Positions 54,291 to 54,419 of a stretch of DNA of 54,419 bases are shown one piece after another; position 1 is the stretch's first letter, and each line of letters begins with the position of its first letter. The notes under the pieces are model-generated. The model did no database searches and was not told where the DNA came from. It saw nothing but the letters and a program-made list of their open reading frames with translations. Made by a program: the position numbers and the translations under genes. The DNA is taken from positions 1 to 54,419 of the forward strand of contig JAQCJI010000009.1 of the NCBI GenBank assembly GCA_027593175.1, written 5' to 3'. Origin of the DNA: Bacteroidota bacterium (GTDB lineage Bacteria; Bacteroidota; Bacteroidia; Cytophagales; Cyclobacteriaceae).

Positions 54291-54320
54291 TGTCCACTTT
54301 ATACTGACGATCTACAGCTT
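54291..54320 (+). repeat. 30-bp direct repeat, right copy (IS-end-like)
   Basis: It starts TGTCCACTTTATACTGACGA, 28/30 identical and in the same orientation as the copy at 46460-46489, 7831 bp away. Confidence 0.6.
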
Positions 54321-54324
54321 AGTT

Positions 54325-54419
54325 TTATTTTAACATTTGCCCAAATGAATTTGATATCTTACTCTCCGGGTTTTCTGATTTTAAAGATTGAATCTCATTT
54401 TTCAAATCATACCTATACC
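54325..54419 (-). CDS. Partial CDS at the right edge (unknown; possibly IS-encoded)
   Basis: The minus-strand frame is open from the right window edge to a TAA at 54325. The last 31 residues include DLKNEIQSLKSENPESKISN, a hydrophilic coiled-coil-like stretch. It stops only five bases before the IS-end-like repeat, as expected for a transposition gene ending near the element's terminus. The family cannot be identified from this fragment. Confidence 0.3.
   Translation of the reverse strand, partial: YRYDLKNEIQSLKSENPESKISNSFGQMLK

Overview
This window reads as a chromosomal segment of a Bacteroidota bacterium, most likely order Cytophagales (Algoriphagus/Cyclobacteriaceae-like). The case rests on an alternative complex III operon joined to an aa3-type oxidase operon, promoters of the Bacteroidota TTTG-N19-TAnnTTTG type, the long form of IspG, LVIVD, ThuA and NIPSNAP proteins, many short SPII lipoprotein signals, and starts without clear Shine-Dalgarno sequences. 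The genus is inferred, not proven.

Layout. 1-3.4 kb: the end of a membrane protein, a cystathionine beta-synthase (PLP domain plus CBS pair), a small polytopic membrane protein, and a convergent PlsC-type acyltransferase. 3.3-5.7 kb: a possible short terminated transcript, rpsA (six S1 domains) with a strong terminator, and tRNA-Cys(GCA). 5.9-22.6 kb: the respiratory core, actABCDEF (quinol:electron acceptor oxidoreductase), then coxB, coxA, ctaA, ctaB, two subunit III genes, subunit IV, SCO, a DUF420 protein and a small CxxC membrane protein. Together these make a quinol-to-oxygen chain with its heme A and CuA assembly factors. 22.6-29.4 kb: a very large NtrY-like histidine kinase, an SDR, ispG and a small membrane protein. 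29.5-32.7 kb: an outer-membrane protein/LVIVD lipoprotein pair facing a secreted NHL-type propeller.

32.7-33.7 kb has no convincing gene but is highly structured. It holds a cluster of DnaA-box-like 9-mers in AT-rich DNA. Next to it are four ~108-nt-spaced copies of a structured RNA motif (a hairpin, then TGWAA, a GNRA mini-hairpin, and CACAGAAATG) ending at a clean intrinsic terminator. I consider this the most interesting part of the window.

33.7-46.2 kb: a GNAT, a TMEM220-like protein, a NIPSNAP protein, a small lipoprotein, a 1147-aa ThuA/sugar-dehydrogenase/PKD/cytochrome c fusion, a lacI-galK pair, cysS with an overlapping M28 peptidase, and purH, with palindromic repeats between purH and cysS. 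46.3-54.4 kb: by eye more AT-rich and loosely packed, with an Asp-box propeller lipoprotein, a small secreted protein, SulP plus beta-carbonic anhydrase, a GH2 glycosidase and a prolyl-aminopeptidase-like lipoprotein. It is bracketed by a 30-bp direct repeat (28/30 identical) that resembles an insertion-sequence end and is accompanied by gene remnants, so it is probably an acquired or rearranged segment.
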